A DNA stretch of 17,709 nucleotides from Micavibrio sp. UBA2020 (GTDB lineage: Bacteria; Pseudomonadota; Alphaproteobacteria; Micavibrionales; UBA2020), in contig DDBY01000216.1 in assembly GCA_002334985.1 (NCBI GenBank), positions 1 through 17,709 of the forward strand, written 5' to 3'. Within the stretch, counting starts at the first letter, position 1. The number at the start of each line of letters is the position of its first letter. A program made the translations under genes and the position numbers. Of this stretch, positions 9,169 through 17,196 are shown in pieces. The notes under the pieces are model-generated. The model did not search any database and was not told where the DNA came from. It worked only from the letters and a program-made list of their open reading frames with translations.

Positions 9169-12100
9169 TTAAATCAAACCCGCCATTTCATTGAGAATTT
9201 TATGCGTCCCGCGGACGCGCACATGCAGGTCGTCCCAACTGCGCATAAAGACCAGTTTCTGGTCATCGGGGCGGATTTTGGCCGTGCCTGTCTGTTTCTG
9301 GATATACCCGACCAGTTTTTGAACATCGATTTTGCTGGACGGGTGCAGCGCCAGCACGGCGCCTTTCGGCCCGGCTTCGATGCGCTCCACGCCTGCACGG
9401 CGGCACAGCTGTTTTATTTCCATCAAATCCAGCAGATTTTCGACATCCTGCGGCAAGGGGCCGAAACGGTCGATAAGCTCGGCCGCGAAGGCCTCGATTT
9501 CCTCGCGGCTTCCCAACGACGCGGCGCGGCGGTAAATCGACAGGCGCAGGTTCAAATCGGGAATATACCCCTCCGGTATCAACACAGGCATGCCAAGGTT
9601 GATTTGCGGCGCCCAGTGGTCTTCGAAGGCTTCCTCCGCCGTCATCTTCGCACCGCTGCGGGCGGCGGCGACGGCTTCTTCCAGCATCTGCTGGTAAAGC
9701 TCGACCCCGATTTCCTTGATATGGCCGGACTGTTCTTCGCCCAGCAAATTCCCCGCGCCGCGGATGTCAAGGTCGTGGCTGGCCAGCTGGAACCCCGCGC
9801 CCAGCGTATCGAGCTGTTCAATCGCCTGCAGTCTTTGCTCAGCCGCCTTGGTCAGCTTCTTGCCCGGCTCGAACGTCAGGTAAGCATAAGCGCGCTGTTT
9901 GGAGCGGCCGATGCGCCCGCGCATCTGGTACAGCTGCGCAAGCCCGAACATCTCGGCGCGGTGGATGACCATGGTATTCGCATTCGGGATATCAAGACCG
10001 GATTCGACAATGCTGGTCGAGAGCAGCACGTCATAAGCGCCTTCGTAAAACGCCGTCATTTTCTCTTCCAGCTCTTCGGTCGGCAACTGCCCGTGCGCGA
10101 CAAGCAATTTCAGCTCCGGCACCAAATCCTTGAGCATGTCTTCAAGGTCTTTAAGGTCCGCAATGCGCGGGCAAACATAAAACGACTGGCCACCGCGGTA
10201 ATGCTCGCGCATTAGCGCATCGCGAATGACCACGGGGTCATAGGGCAGCACGAAAGTTTTAACCGCCAGACGGTCAATCGGTGCGGTGGTAATCAGGCTC
10301 AGTTCCCGCACGCCCGTCAGTGCCATTTGCAGCGTGCGCGGAATGGGCGTCGCCGTCAGCGTCAGGACATGCACGTTTTCTTTCAGCGATTTCAGGCGCT
10401 CTTTCTGCTTCACGCCGAATTTCTGTTCTTCGTCCACCACCATCAGGGCAAGGTTGTTGAATTTGACCTTTTCCGACAAAAGCGCATGGGTACCGACGAT
10501 GATATTGATGCTGCCGCTTTGCACGTCTGCCCGCACCTGCTCCGCCGATTTGCCGGAAACGAAACGCGACAGAAGCCCGACCTGTATCGGAAAGCCCGCG
10601 AAGCGTTTGGAAAAACCCTGATAATGCTGGCGCGCCAAAAGCGTTGTCGGCGCAATGACCGCGACCTGAAAACCCGCCAGCGCCACGGCGGCGGCGGCGC
10701 GCAGGGCGACTTCGGTCTTGCCAAAGCCGACATCGCCGCAGACAAGTCTGTCCATCGCCTGGTCACGGTCGAGGTCTTCCAGCACGTCCTCAATCGCTTT
10801 TTGCTGGTCTTCCGTTTCCGGATACGGGAAGCCTGCGGCGAATTTTTCGTAGCCGCCGCCCTCGATATGTATCGGCTCGGTATGCCGCAGCACGCGCTGC
10901 GCCGCGATTTTCAAAAGCTCGTCCGCCAGCGCCAGCAAATCACGTTTCACCCGCGCACGCCGCGCCTGCCATGCGCTACCGCCGAGTTTATCCAGAATCG
11001 CGCCCGCTTCGGACGCGCCATAGCGCGACAGCACGTCCAGATGTTCAACCGGCACGAACAGACGGTCGCCGCCCGCGTACAAAAGCTTCAGGCAATCATG
11101 CGGAATGCCGTCAACGACAACGGTTTCCAGCTTTTCAAACTGGCCGATGCCGTGTTCTTCGTGCACGACATAATCGCCTTCGTGCAGCTGGCTAATCTCA
11201 AAAACGAAGGCATCGCTTTTCTTTTTCTTGCGCGTGACGCGGGCGAGACGGTCGCCGAGCAAATCCTGCTCCGTCAGGACGCTCAAGCCCTTGCATTCAA
11301 ACCCCTTGCCCAGCCCCAGCACAGCCAGACCGACTTCGCGCACAGGCTTATAACTGCCCGTTGCGACAGCCTGCGGTGCGATGTCCTTCAGCCCCGTCAT
11401 GCCATGCTGCTGCAAAATCAGCTTCAGGCGCTCTTTGGATCCTTCGCTATAGGCCGCGATAATCACCTGCCGCTGCGCGCGCAGCAGGGATTCCAGATAG
11501 GTTTTAATCTCGTCGTAAAGCCCCGCGCCGTTTTGCGCACGCACGTCGGCGAAATCGCGCCCCTTGCGCCCGCCCGCATCGGGCTGCCCCGGCGTAGGGG
11601 CGAAAGGCACAAGGTCCTGCACCACATGCGCGGCCAGACGTTTATGCCATTCGGCATTGGGCAGATATAATTGTTCGATGGGCACGGGGCGGTAAACCAG
11701 ACCCTGATTTTTCGCATCCTTGCCCTTTGCCTTGTCATCGGCCTGCATAATCGACAGGCGCGCCTGATAAAGGTCGTCCACTTGCTGAAGCCTGCTGTCA
11801 CGCGCCTGCTCCGCCTGATAATCAACCATCACGGCGGCATCCGGTATGTAGTCAAACAGTGTATCCAGCTGGCCATAGAAAAACGGCAGCCAGTGTTCCA
11901 TGCCCGCATGTTTGCGCCCCGCGCTGGCGGATTCATAAAGCGCGTCTTCTTCGCGCACCGCGCCGAATGTTTCGCGGTAACGCCCGCGGAACAGCTGGAT
12001 GGCATCGTCGTTCAGCAGCACTTCGGATACGGGGTAAAGCTCCAGCCCCGCGCGGTCTTCGGTCGTGCGCTGACTGAGCGCGTCGAAGGCGCGGATATGT

Positions 12101-12678
12101 TCCACATCATCGCCAAAGCAATCCAGCCGCAGCGGCTCCGCCGCGCCGGAGGGAAAAATATCGACCAGTCCGCCGCGCAGCGCAAACTCCCCCGCCTCGC
12201 GCACGGTTTCGGTACGGTGGTATCCGTTGGCCGCCAGAAAGCCGAGCAGCTTTTTCTGGTCCAGCGTCCCGCCCTTGCGCACCGAAAAGCTGGCGCCCGA
12301 TAGCGTATCGCGCGGCGGTACGCGCTGCATCGCCGCCCCCACGGTTGTCAAAACCACACAGGGCGTACCCGCGGGCAGAGCGAGCAGCCGCGTCAATGTT
12401 TGCAGACGCTGCCCCATCACCTCGGACGTCGGCGATACACGGTCATACGGCAGGCAATCCCATGCGGGAAAACGCAGGACTTCTACATCCGGCGCGAAAA
12501 AATGCAGGGATTCATAAATTTCTTCAAAACGGTTGTCGTCGGCGGCGATATGCAGCACCACGCCGCGCCGCTTGCGCGCCTCGGCAGCCAGAAAAACAGA
12601 ATCGTATCCCTCCGGCACGCCAAACAGGGGGCTCCGTTCAGGGATAGTGTTTCTGGCTTTGGGGCTTTCCGTTTGCAT
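9169..12678 (-). CDS. mfd: Transcription-repair coupling factor Mfd
   Basis: Mfd is a DNA translocase that binds stalled RNA polymerase, pushes it off the lesion and recruits UvrA for nucleotide excision repair. This 1169-residue copy is full length. It has a degenerate UvrB-like N-terminal half (about 1-340), a CarD-like RNA-polymerase interaction domain (about 495-555, opening with LHEGDYVVHEEHGIGQF), and motor domains with Walker A GDVGFGKT (648-655), DEEQ (749-752), TATPIPRT (775-782) and RGRIGRS (920-926). A TRG element (SHDLDIRGAGNLLG near 970) and the C-terminal D7 autoinhibitory domain follow. ATG 12678 has GAGGG four bases upstream. An in-frame ATG at 12714 overlaps the sdhE stop as TAATG and would add 12 residues, so the start is open. 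The gene is most likely cotranscribed with sdhE. Confidence 0.97.
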   Translation of the reverse strand: MQTESPKARNTIPERSPLFGVPEGYDSVFLAAEARKRRGVVLHIAADDNRFEEIYESLHFFAPDVEVLRFPAWDCLPYDRVSPTSEVMGQRLQTLTRLLALPAGTPCVVLTTVGAAMQRVPPRDTLSGASFSVRKGGTLDQKKLLGFLAANGYHRTETVREAGEFALRGGLVDIFPSGAAEPLRLDCFGDDVEHIRAFDALSQRTTEDRAGLELYPVSEVLLNDDAIQLFRGRYRETFGAVREEDALYESASAGRKHAGMEHWLPFFYGQLDTLFDYIPDAAVMVDYQAEQARDSRLQQVDDLYQARLSIMQADDKAKGKDAKNQGLVYRPVPIEQLYLPNAEWHKRLAAHVVQDLVPFAPTPGQPDAGGRKGRDFADVRAQNGAGLYDEIKTYLESLLRAQRQVIIAAYSEGSKERLKLILQQHGMTGLKDIAPQAVATGSYKPVREVGLAVLGLGKGFECKGLSVLTEQDLLGDRLARVTRKKKKSDAFVFEISQLHEGDYVVHEEHGIGQFEKLETVVVDGIPHDCLKLLYAGGDRLFVPVEHLDVLSRYGASEAGAILDKLGGSAWQARRARVKRDLLALADELLKIAAQRVLRHTEPIHIEGGGYEKFAAGFPYPETEDQQKAIEDVLEDLDRDQAMDRLVCGDVGFGKTEVALRAAAAVALAGFQVAVIAPTTLLARQHYQGFSKRFAGFPIQVGLLSRFVSGKSAEQVRADVQSGSINIIVGTHALLSEKVKFNNLALMVVDEEQKFGVKQKERLKSLKENVHVLTLTATPIPRTLQMALTGVRELSLITTAPIDRLAVKTFVLPYDPVVIRDALMREHYRGGQSFYVCPRIADLKDLEDMLKDLVPELKLLVAHGQLPTEELEEKMTAFYEGAYDVLLSTSIVESGLDIPNANTMVIHRAEMFGLAQLYQMRGRIGRSKQRAYAYLTFEPGKKLTKAAEQRLQAIEQLDTLGAGFQLASHDLDIRGAGNLLGEEQSGHIKEIGVELYQQMLEEAVAAARSGAKMTAEEAFEDHWAPQINLGMPVLIPEGYIPDLNLRLSIYRRAASLGSREEIEAFAAELIDRFGPLPQDVENLLDLMEIKQLCRRAGVERIEAGPKGAVLALHPSSKIDVQKLVGYIQKQTGTAKIRPDDQKLVFMRSWDDLHVRVRGTHKILNEMAGLI

Positions 12679-12681
12679 ATC

Positions 12682-12702
12682 GCCCTCTTTTATAACGAGG
12701 GC
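12682..12702 (-). promoter_or_regulatory. Hairpin enclosing the mfd ribosome site
   Basis: On the minus strand GCCCTC (12697-12702 complement) pairs with GAGGGC (12682-12687 complement) around a nine-base AT-rich loop. The 3' arm contains the GAGGG that would serve the mfd start at 12678. When folded it could hide that site and favour translation from the TAATG start at 12714 coupled to sdhE. The structure is seen; the effect is inferred. Confidence 0.35.
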
Positions 12703-12713
12703 ATGATGTAGCA

Positions 12714-12989
12714 TTACTGTGGGTAAAAAGCCAATAAAAGCTGGACCACGCGGTTATCCTCCGACGGCGGCACAGGCTCCGCCCGGCTGACCCAGTTGTA
12801 AATATCGGGGTCGCTGTTGCTGAGGAAACGGTCATAGAGCGCGAGGCCGTCGGCATCCATTTCCGGCAGATGCGCGTCGGCGAAGCGGCCGAGCAGCAAA
12901 TCCATCTCCCGCGTGCCGCGGTGCCAGCTGCGGAAACCCAGCTTTTTCCGGATTATGGATATATTGTCCTTTTCATGCGCTTCGGGCAT
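12714..12989 (-). CDS. sdhE: Succinate dehydrogenase assembly factor SdhE (DUF339/CptB)
   Basis: A 91-residue protein of the SdhE family, which promotes covalent attachment of FAD to the flavoprotein subunit of succinate dehydrogenase (and fumarate reductase) in the cytoplasm. The diagnostic RGxxE motif is present as HRGTREMDLLL (RGTRE at residues 24-28). The usual continuation is present too: LGRFAD, YDRFLSNSDPDIYNWV and a short C-terminal helix (VVQLLLAFY). The length is typical. The ATG at 12989 has AGG about six bases upstream. A TTG at 13025 would add 12 residues and is less likely. Its TAA overlaps a possible ATG of mfd (TAATG). It is divergent from the recG-containing operon with only 39 bases between start codons. 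The sdh genes themselves are not in the window. Confidence 0.92.
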   Translation of the reverse strand: MPEAHEKDNISIIRKKLGFRSWHRGTREMDLLLGRFADAHLPEMDADGLALYDRFLSNSDPDIYNWVSRAEPVPPSEDNRVVQLLLAFYPQ

Positions 12990-13028
12990 ACTGAGCCTGC
13001 TTTTCTTTATCAAAGGGATGTCCAAGAT

Positions 13029-13616
13029 ATGTCCGTTTCAAATTTCATCAAGCAAAATTTCGCCCTGTCGCTGGGCATCGCCCTGCCCGTCCTGCTGGTG
13101 GGCGGCTTTATGCTGCTGGCCGCCGTGCCCAAAAAACTGGGCCCGCCGCCCGCGTATGCCGTGCTGTTTTCGGTGCAGAAGTACGAACAAACGTCGCAGC
13201 CCTATAACGTCGATTACATCGTCAAGGGCGGCAAGCTCTATGCGCGCCTGACCGAACGCAAGAACGACTACGGCAATTATAAACAGGAACTTTTCCGCTT
13301 CGAAGGCAAAACAGAACAGCTTGAAAAAATCGAACCCGAACTGCCCGATACCATCGGCGATGACAAATCGCGCGAAGTGCTGCTGAAGGAATTTGAAAAA
13401 ACCACCATCAGCACCGCCAGCAAATCACCCGACGGATACACGCTGGAAAACGGCGGTTACCGCTCCCGCGGGATTGCAGGCGAGATTTTCGGCGGTGGCC
13501 GCGGCCGCTATGACAGCCGCCTGCGCCATGAAAAAGGTTATGCCTATAAAATTCCCGAATATGCGGGCACGCCGTTTTATAACAATCTTGAATTCATCGG
13601 CTGGGTGACGCAATGA
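13029..13616 (+). CDS. Membrane-anchored hypothetical protein, first gene of recG operon
   Basis: A 195-residue protein with one N-terminal membrane segment (about residues 11-33, SLGIALPVLLVGGFMLLAA), followed by a mainly extracytoplasmic domain. Near the membrane is GPPPAYAVLFSVQKY. Later come a beta-rich part (VDYIVKGGKLYARLTERK), a SPDGYTLENGGY stretch, a Gly/Arg-rich turn (GGGRGRYDSR) and a C-terminal LEFIGWV. I recall uncharacterised proteins with the SPDGY and FIGWV features next to DUF2157 genes, but I know of no function. It is not a GDYXXLXY protein, because the motif is absent. Its TGA overlaps the next start (ATGA), pointing to translational coupling. AAGGG lies about 11 bases before the ATG. 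Frames extending left to 12870 cross sdhE and are not used. Confidence 0.75.
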   Translation: MSVSNFIKQNFALSLGIALPVLLVGGFMLLAAVPKKLGPPPAYAVLFSVQKYEQTSQPYNVDYIVKGGKLYARLTERKNDYGNYKQELFRFEGKTEQLEKIEPELPDTIGDDKSREVLLKEFEKTTISTASKSPDGYTLENGGYRSRGIAGEIFGGGRGRYDSRLRHEKGYAYKIPEYAGTPFYNNLEFIGWVTQ

Positions 13617-14581
13617 CAGCAAATACAGGCGGGAATATGAGCACGAAACAGGACGCCCTGCAGGAAATCCTCACCCTCGCCCGCCTGAACGGGCTGAGCG
13701 CGGAAGACATCATCCGCGCTATGGGTGATAAAAAAGAAGCCGCCGTCAAGGAAACCGGCGGCGTCATCGCCCGTCTGTTTGGCTATATCGGCGGTATTCT
13801 GGTTTTTGCCGGCATTTGCATTTTTATCGGCCAGCTGTGGGACGATTTCGGCAGTTATGCGCGGGTTCTGGTCACGCTGGGCACGGGCTTTGCGGTTTTC
13901 CTGTTCGCGCTTGCGGCGATGGACCATGAAAAATACGACCGTGCGGCAACGCCGCTTCTGCTTATTGCTGCCCTGTTCCAGCCTTCCGGCATTTTCGTGA
14001 TGCTGGAGGAATTTTCGCGCGGCGGAAAGCCCGAACACGGGGTTTTGTTCATGGCGGGCGTGATGGTTTTGCAGCAAGGCCTGACCTTCTGGCAAAAAAA
14101 GCGCACGACGCTTGCCTTCACCTCCATCGTATTCGGCGGCATTTTCTTTGCGACATTGCTGGATATCTGGGAAGTCGATGACGAGCTTATCGGGCTTTGC
14201 CTCGGCACGTCGCTGATGTGCGTTTCATGGACGCTCAGCCAGTCGCCGCACCGTGCTATTTCCGCTTTCTGGTACTTCATCGGCTCCATCATTCTGCTGG
14301 TCAGCTTTGGCGATGTCGTCGAGGGTACGGCGGCAGAGCCGTTGTTCCTTGGCCTCAGCGCGTTTCTGATATTCCTCAGCACCCGCGCGCGCAGCCGTAC
14401 GCTTTTGCTGGTCGGTACCGTCGCCATGCTTTGCTATATCGGGTATTTCACGGGCAAACATTTCGGTGACAGCCTTGGCTGGCCGGTTATTCTTATCCTG
14501 TGCGGCGTGGCGTTTTTCGGCCTTGGCGCGCTTGCGCTGCGTATCAACGCCAAATATATCCGCGAGAAGCCGGCGGCGTGA
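13613..14581 (+). CDS. DUF2157-like multispanning membrane protein
   Basis: A 322-residue integral membrane protein. A short cytoplasmic helical N-terminus (residues 14-45, LQEILTLARLNGLSAEDIIRAMG) is followed by about nine or ten hydrophobic segments between residues 53 and 310. The first (LFGYIGGILVFAGICIFIGQLWDDF) has the 'LG..L...G...F....W' shape of DUF2157 proteins. The charged C-terminus is short. DUF2157 proteins have no settled function, and no transport motif or catalytic residue stands out. The ATG overlaps the previous stop as ATGA. A second ATG at 13637 has GCGGG upstream and is an alternative. The stop overlaps the recG start as GTGA. The gene thus sits translationally linked between a membrane-anchored unknown protein and recG. 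Family assignment is by pattern, moderately sure. Confidence 0.7.
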   Translation: MTANTGGNMSTKQDALQEILTLARLNGLSAEDIIRAMGDKKEAAVKETGGVIARLFGYIGGILVFAGICIFIGQLWDDFGSYARVLVTLGTGFAVFLFALAAMDHEKYDRAATPLLLIAALFQPSGIFVMLEEFSRGGKPEHGVLFMAGVMVLQQGLTFWQKKRTTLAFTSIVFGGIFFATLLDIWEVDDELIGLCLGTSLMCVSWTLSQSPHRAISAFWYFIGSIILLVSFGDVVEGTAAEPLFLGLSAFLIFLSTRARSRTLLLVGTVAMLCYIGYFTGKHFGDSLGWPVILILCGVAFFGLGALALRINAKYIREKPAA

Positions 14582-16668
14582 GCGCAAGACCGCATATCCT
14601 CGACAATCTTTTTCTGTCGGTGAAATCCATCACCGGCGTCGGACCGCGGCTGAGCAAACTGCTGGAAAAACTTGTCGGCCCTTGCGTTGTGCATCTGCTG
14701 TGGCACCTGCCTGTCGATGTTATCGACCGCCGTTACTGCCCGCCCCTGCGCGAAGCAAAAGGTGGCGTTGTCGCCACCGTACAGGTGACGGTGCTTGAGC
14801 ATATAGAACCCAAACGCCGCGGCCTGCCCTACCGCATCAAATGCGGTGACGGCACGGGCGTGCTTGACCTGACATTTTTCAACGCGCGGGGCGATTATTT
14901 GCAAAACCAGCTGCCCGTGGGCACGCAGCGGATTATCAGCGGCAGGCTGGAATTTTATAACGGCTACCTGCAAATGCCGCATCCGGATTTCATCGTCGCG
15001 CCCATCGACCGTGGGCAGATACCGGATATCGAACCCATTTACCCCATGACCGCGGGCATCACGCACAAGCTGATTTATAAATTCATCCGCGGCGCCCTTT
15101 TGCGCGCGCCGGAGCTGGAAGAATGGCTGGACAGCGCGCACCAGAAACGTGAAAACTGGCCATCGTGGCACGACGCCATCACCGATGTGCATACCCCGCA
15201 AGATGAAACAGGATTGTCGCCGCTGCACCCCGCGCGCATGCGCCTTGCCTATGACGAAATGCTGGCGAACCAGTTAACCCTGTCGCTTTTACGCCTGCGC
15301 CAGAAAAAACAAAAAGGCCGTACGATTGCGGGCGACGATGCGCTGTTTGCCCGTGCGCTTGAAAGCCTGCCCTTCAAACTCACAAACGCGCAGACCGCCG
15401 CCGTTGCCGATATCCGTCAGGATTTGCAAAGCGGCGACCGCATGCACCGGCTTTTGCAAGGGGACGTGGGCAGCGGCAAAACCGCCGTAGGGTTCCTGAG
15501 CATGGTTCATGCCGCGGGCAGCGGTTGCCAGTCCGCGCTGATGGCACCGACAGAAATTCTGGCGCGCCAGCATGAACATAAACTCAAACCGCTGGCCGAG
15601 AAAATCGGCCTCAACGTCGTCACCCTCACCGGCCGCGACAAGGGCAAGGCGCGCGCCGCCATTCTGGCGCAAATCGCGGACGGCAGCGCGCATATCGTTA
15701 TCGGCACCCATGCGCTTTTTCAAGACGACGTTATTTTCCACGACCTCGGCTTTGTTATCATCGACGAACAGCACCGCTTCGGCGTACACCAACGCCTGCA
15801 GCTGTCGTCAAAGGGCGCGCATACGGATGTGCTGGTCATGACCGCAACCCCCATTCCGCGTACGTTGACGCTGACGGTTTACGGCGATATGGACGTCAGC
15901 CGCCTGAATGAAAAACCCGCCGGACGCCAGCCTATTGATACAAGACTGGTATCGAACGAACGTATTGACGAAGTTATCGGCAGCATCGGCCGCAAAATCG
16001 CGGCGGGCGAGCGCGTGTACTGGGTCTGCCCGCTGGTGGAAGAGTCGGAAAAACTCGACCTTGCCGCCGCAGAAGAGCGTTTCCGGCATATCCAGCAGCA
16101 TTACGGGGAGCGCACAGGTCTTTTGCATGGCCGCATGAAACCCGCCGACAAAGACGCCGTGATGGAAAAATTCGCAGCCGGCGATTTGGACGTACTGGTA
16201 TCGACCACCGTTATCGAGGTCGGCGTCGATGTACCCGAAGCCACCGTAATGATTATTGAGCATGCGGAGCGTTTCGGCCTTGCCCAGCTGCACCAGCTGC
16301 GCGGGCGCATCGGGCGCGGCAGCGAAAAATCGACCTGCCTGCTGCTTTATAACGGCAATAAATGCAGCGAAGTCGCCAAACAGCGCCTTGCCACCATCCG
16401 CGACAGCGAAGACGGTTTTTATATTTCGGAGCAGGATTTGAAACTGCGCGGCGCGGGCGAAATGCTGGGCACACGCCAAAGCGGCCTGCCCGCTTTCCGC
16501 CTTACATCACCCGAACATCACGGCGATTTGATTGCAACGGCGCACGACGATGCCCGCCTGATACTGGAGCGCGACCCGGATTTGCTGTCCGCGCGCGGCA
16601 AAGCCCTGCGCACCCTGCTTTATTTGTTCGAGCGGGATACGGCGATTAAATACCTGCGTTCAGGATAG
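14578..16668 (+). CDS. recG: ATP-dependent DNA helicase RecG
   Basis: RecG is a double-strand DNA translocase that regresses stalled replication forks and remodels branched DNA and R-loops. This 696-residue copy is normal in length. It opens with the family pattern SITGVGPRLSKLLEKL and LLWHLPVDVIDRR, then the OB-fold wedge domain (about 60-139). The motor follows with Walker A GDVGSGKT (295-302), DEQH (396-399), TATPIPRT (422-429), STTVIEVGVDVP and RGRIGRG (575-581). A TRG element (EQDLKLRGAGEMLG near 619-632) and the C-terminal hook follow. The start is GTG 14578, overlapping the DUF2157-like stop as GTGA. This gives the usual RecG N-terminus, whereas an upstream start at 14500 would run through that gene. 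It ends 7 bases from the convergent FliL-like gene. Confidence 0.97.
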   Translation: MSARPHILDNLFLSVKSITGVGPRLSKLLEKLVGPCVVHLLWHLPVDVIDRRYCPPLREAKGGVVATVQVTVLEHIEPKRRGLPYRIKCGDGTGVLDLTFFNARGDYLQNQLPVGTQRIISGRLEFYNGYLQMPHPDFIVAPIDRGQIPDIEPIYPMTAGITHKLIYKFIRGALLRAPELEEWLDSAHQKRENWPSWHDAITDVHTPQDETGLSPLHPARMRLAYDEMLANQLTLSLLRLRQKKQKGRTIAGDDALFARALESLPFKLTNAQTAAVADIRQDLQSGDRMHRLLQGDVGSGKTAVGFLSMVHAAGSGCQSALMAPTEILARQHEHKLKPLAEKIGLNVVTLTGRDKGKARAAILAQIADGSAHIVIGTHALFQDDVIFHDLGFVIIDEQHRFGVHQRLQLSSKGAHTDVLVMTATPIPRTLTLTVYGDMDVSRLNEKPAGRQPIDTRLVSNERIDEVIGSIGRKIAAGERVYWVCPLVEESEKLDLAAAEERFRHIQQHYGERTGLLHGRMKPADKDAVMEKFAAGDLDVLVSTTVIEVGVDVPEATVMIIEHAERFGLAQLHQLRGRIGRGSEKSTCLLLYNGNKCSEVAKQRLATIRDSEDGFYISEQDLKLRGAGEMLGTRQSGLPAFRLTSPEHHGDLIATAHDDARLILERDPDLLSARGKALRTLLYLFERDTAIKYLRSG

Positions 16669-16675
16669 AGTTACG

Positions 16676-17104
16676 CTAGCGCGCGCGCATGGAATACTGG
16701 TTCACGGATTGCAAAAGAACGCCGGTGACAAGCTCCGGCCCGACCACGCGCTCCGTCACGGTTGTCAGGCGGGCTTTCAGTTCTTCCACATTCACGACGT
16801 TGCCCTTCATCATCGCGCGGCCGCTGCCAAGCGCGCCGTAAAGCTCGCGCAAGTAGGCATCCATCAGGCGCGGCTTGAAAATATTCACGGCATCGCGCTT
16901 GCCTGCCGCACATTCAAGCGAGACCGAAAGGCTGACGTGCTGCACAATCCCGTTGTCGTTGATAACGGGCACCGAAAGCGGGTTTAAATCGATATATTCA
17001 ATGCTGGCGGCGGGCTCTTTGGCGTCATGCGCCTCCTCCGCCTGCGCGGATACGGCGGGCAGCATCAAAAGGGCACAGAACATCAGGGGCGCAAAAAATT
17101 TCAC
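16676..17104 (-). CDS. Secreted FliL-like hypothetical protein
   Basis: A 142-residue protein with a signal peptide (Lys then FFAPLMFCALLMLPAVSAQA), probably cleaved after AQA. The mature part has YIDLNPLSVPVINDNG, then HVSLSVSLEC, a helix with FKPRLMDAYLRELYGAL, and VEELKARLTTVTERVVG, ending VLLQSVNQYSMR. This order (a 'Y-D-L-x-P' strand, a beta strand, a helix ending in LL/LY, then a final strand) resembles the C-terminal domain of the flagellar stator protein FliL. The likeness is by eye only, and no flagellar genes are nearby. GTG 17104 is chosen because GGGAGGA lies at ideal distance. ATG 17119 would add five residues before the signal peptide. It follows the AGCS symporter gene in the same direction. 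Confidence 0.7.
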   Translation of the reverse strand: MKFFAPLMFCALLMLPAVSAQAEEAHDAKEPAASIEYIDLNPLSVPVINDNGIVQHVSLSVSLECAAGKRDAVNIFKPRLMDAYLRELYGALGSGRAMMKGNVVNVEELKARLTTVTERVVGPELVTGVLLQSVNQYSMRAR

Positions 17105-17127
17105 GGCATCCTCCCGCATTGAACATT

Positions 17128-17147
17128 CCTATTGTTGCATCAATAGG
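17128..17147. repeat. Inverted repeat CCTATTG / CAATAGG
   Basis: CCTATTG (17128-17134) and CAATAGG (17141-17147) are perfect 7-base inverted complements around TTGCAT. They lie between the symporter stop and the FliL-like start. No T-run follows on the minus strand, so it is not a classic terminator. It may be an operator or an intercistronic hairpin. A TTAACC half-site, CtrA-like, abuts it on the minus strand. Confidence 0.4.
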
Positions 17148-17196
17148 TTAACGCAGGGTAAAGGTACCGTTTTTGTACGGGTTCAGCCGTTCAAAA

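Noticed and set aside
10327..11670. 447-residue plus-strand frame within mfd
   Set aside because: It is antisense to conserved Mfd domains, with no recognisable motif and shadow-like composition.
13029..13616. GDYXXLXY protein, the usual partner of some DUF2157-type genes
   Set aside because: The defining GDYxxLxY motif is not present in the protein.
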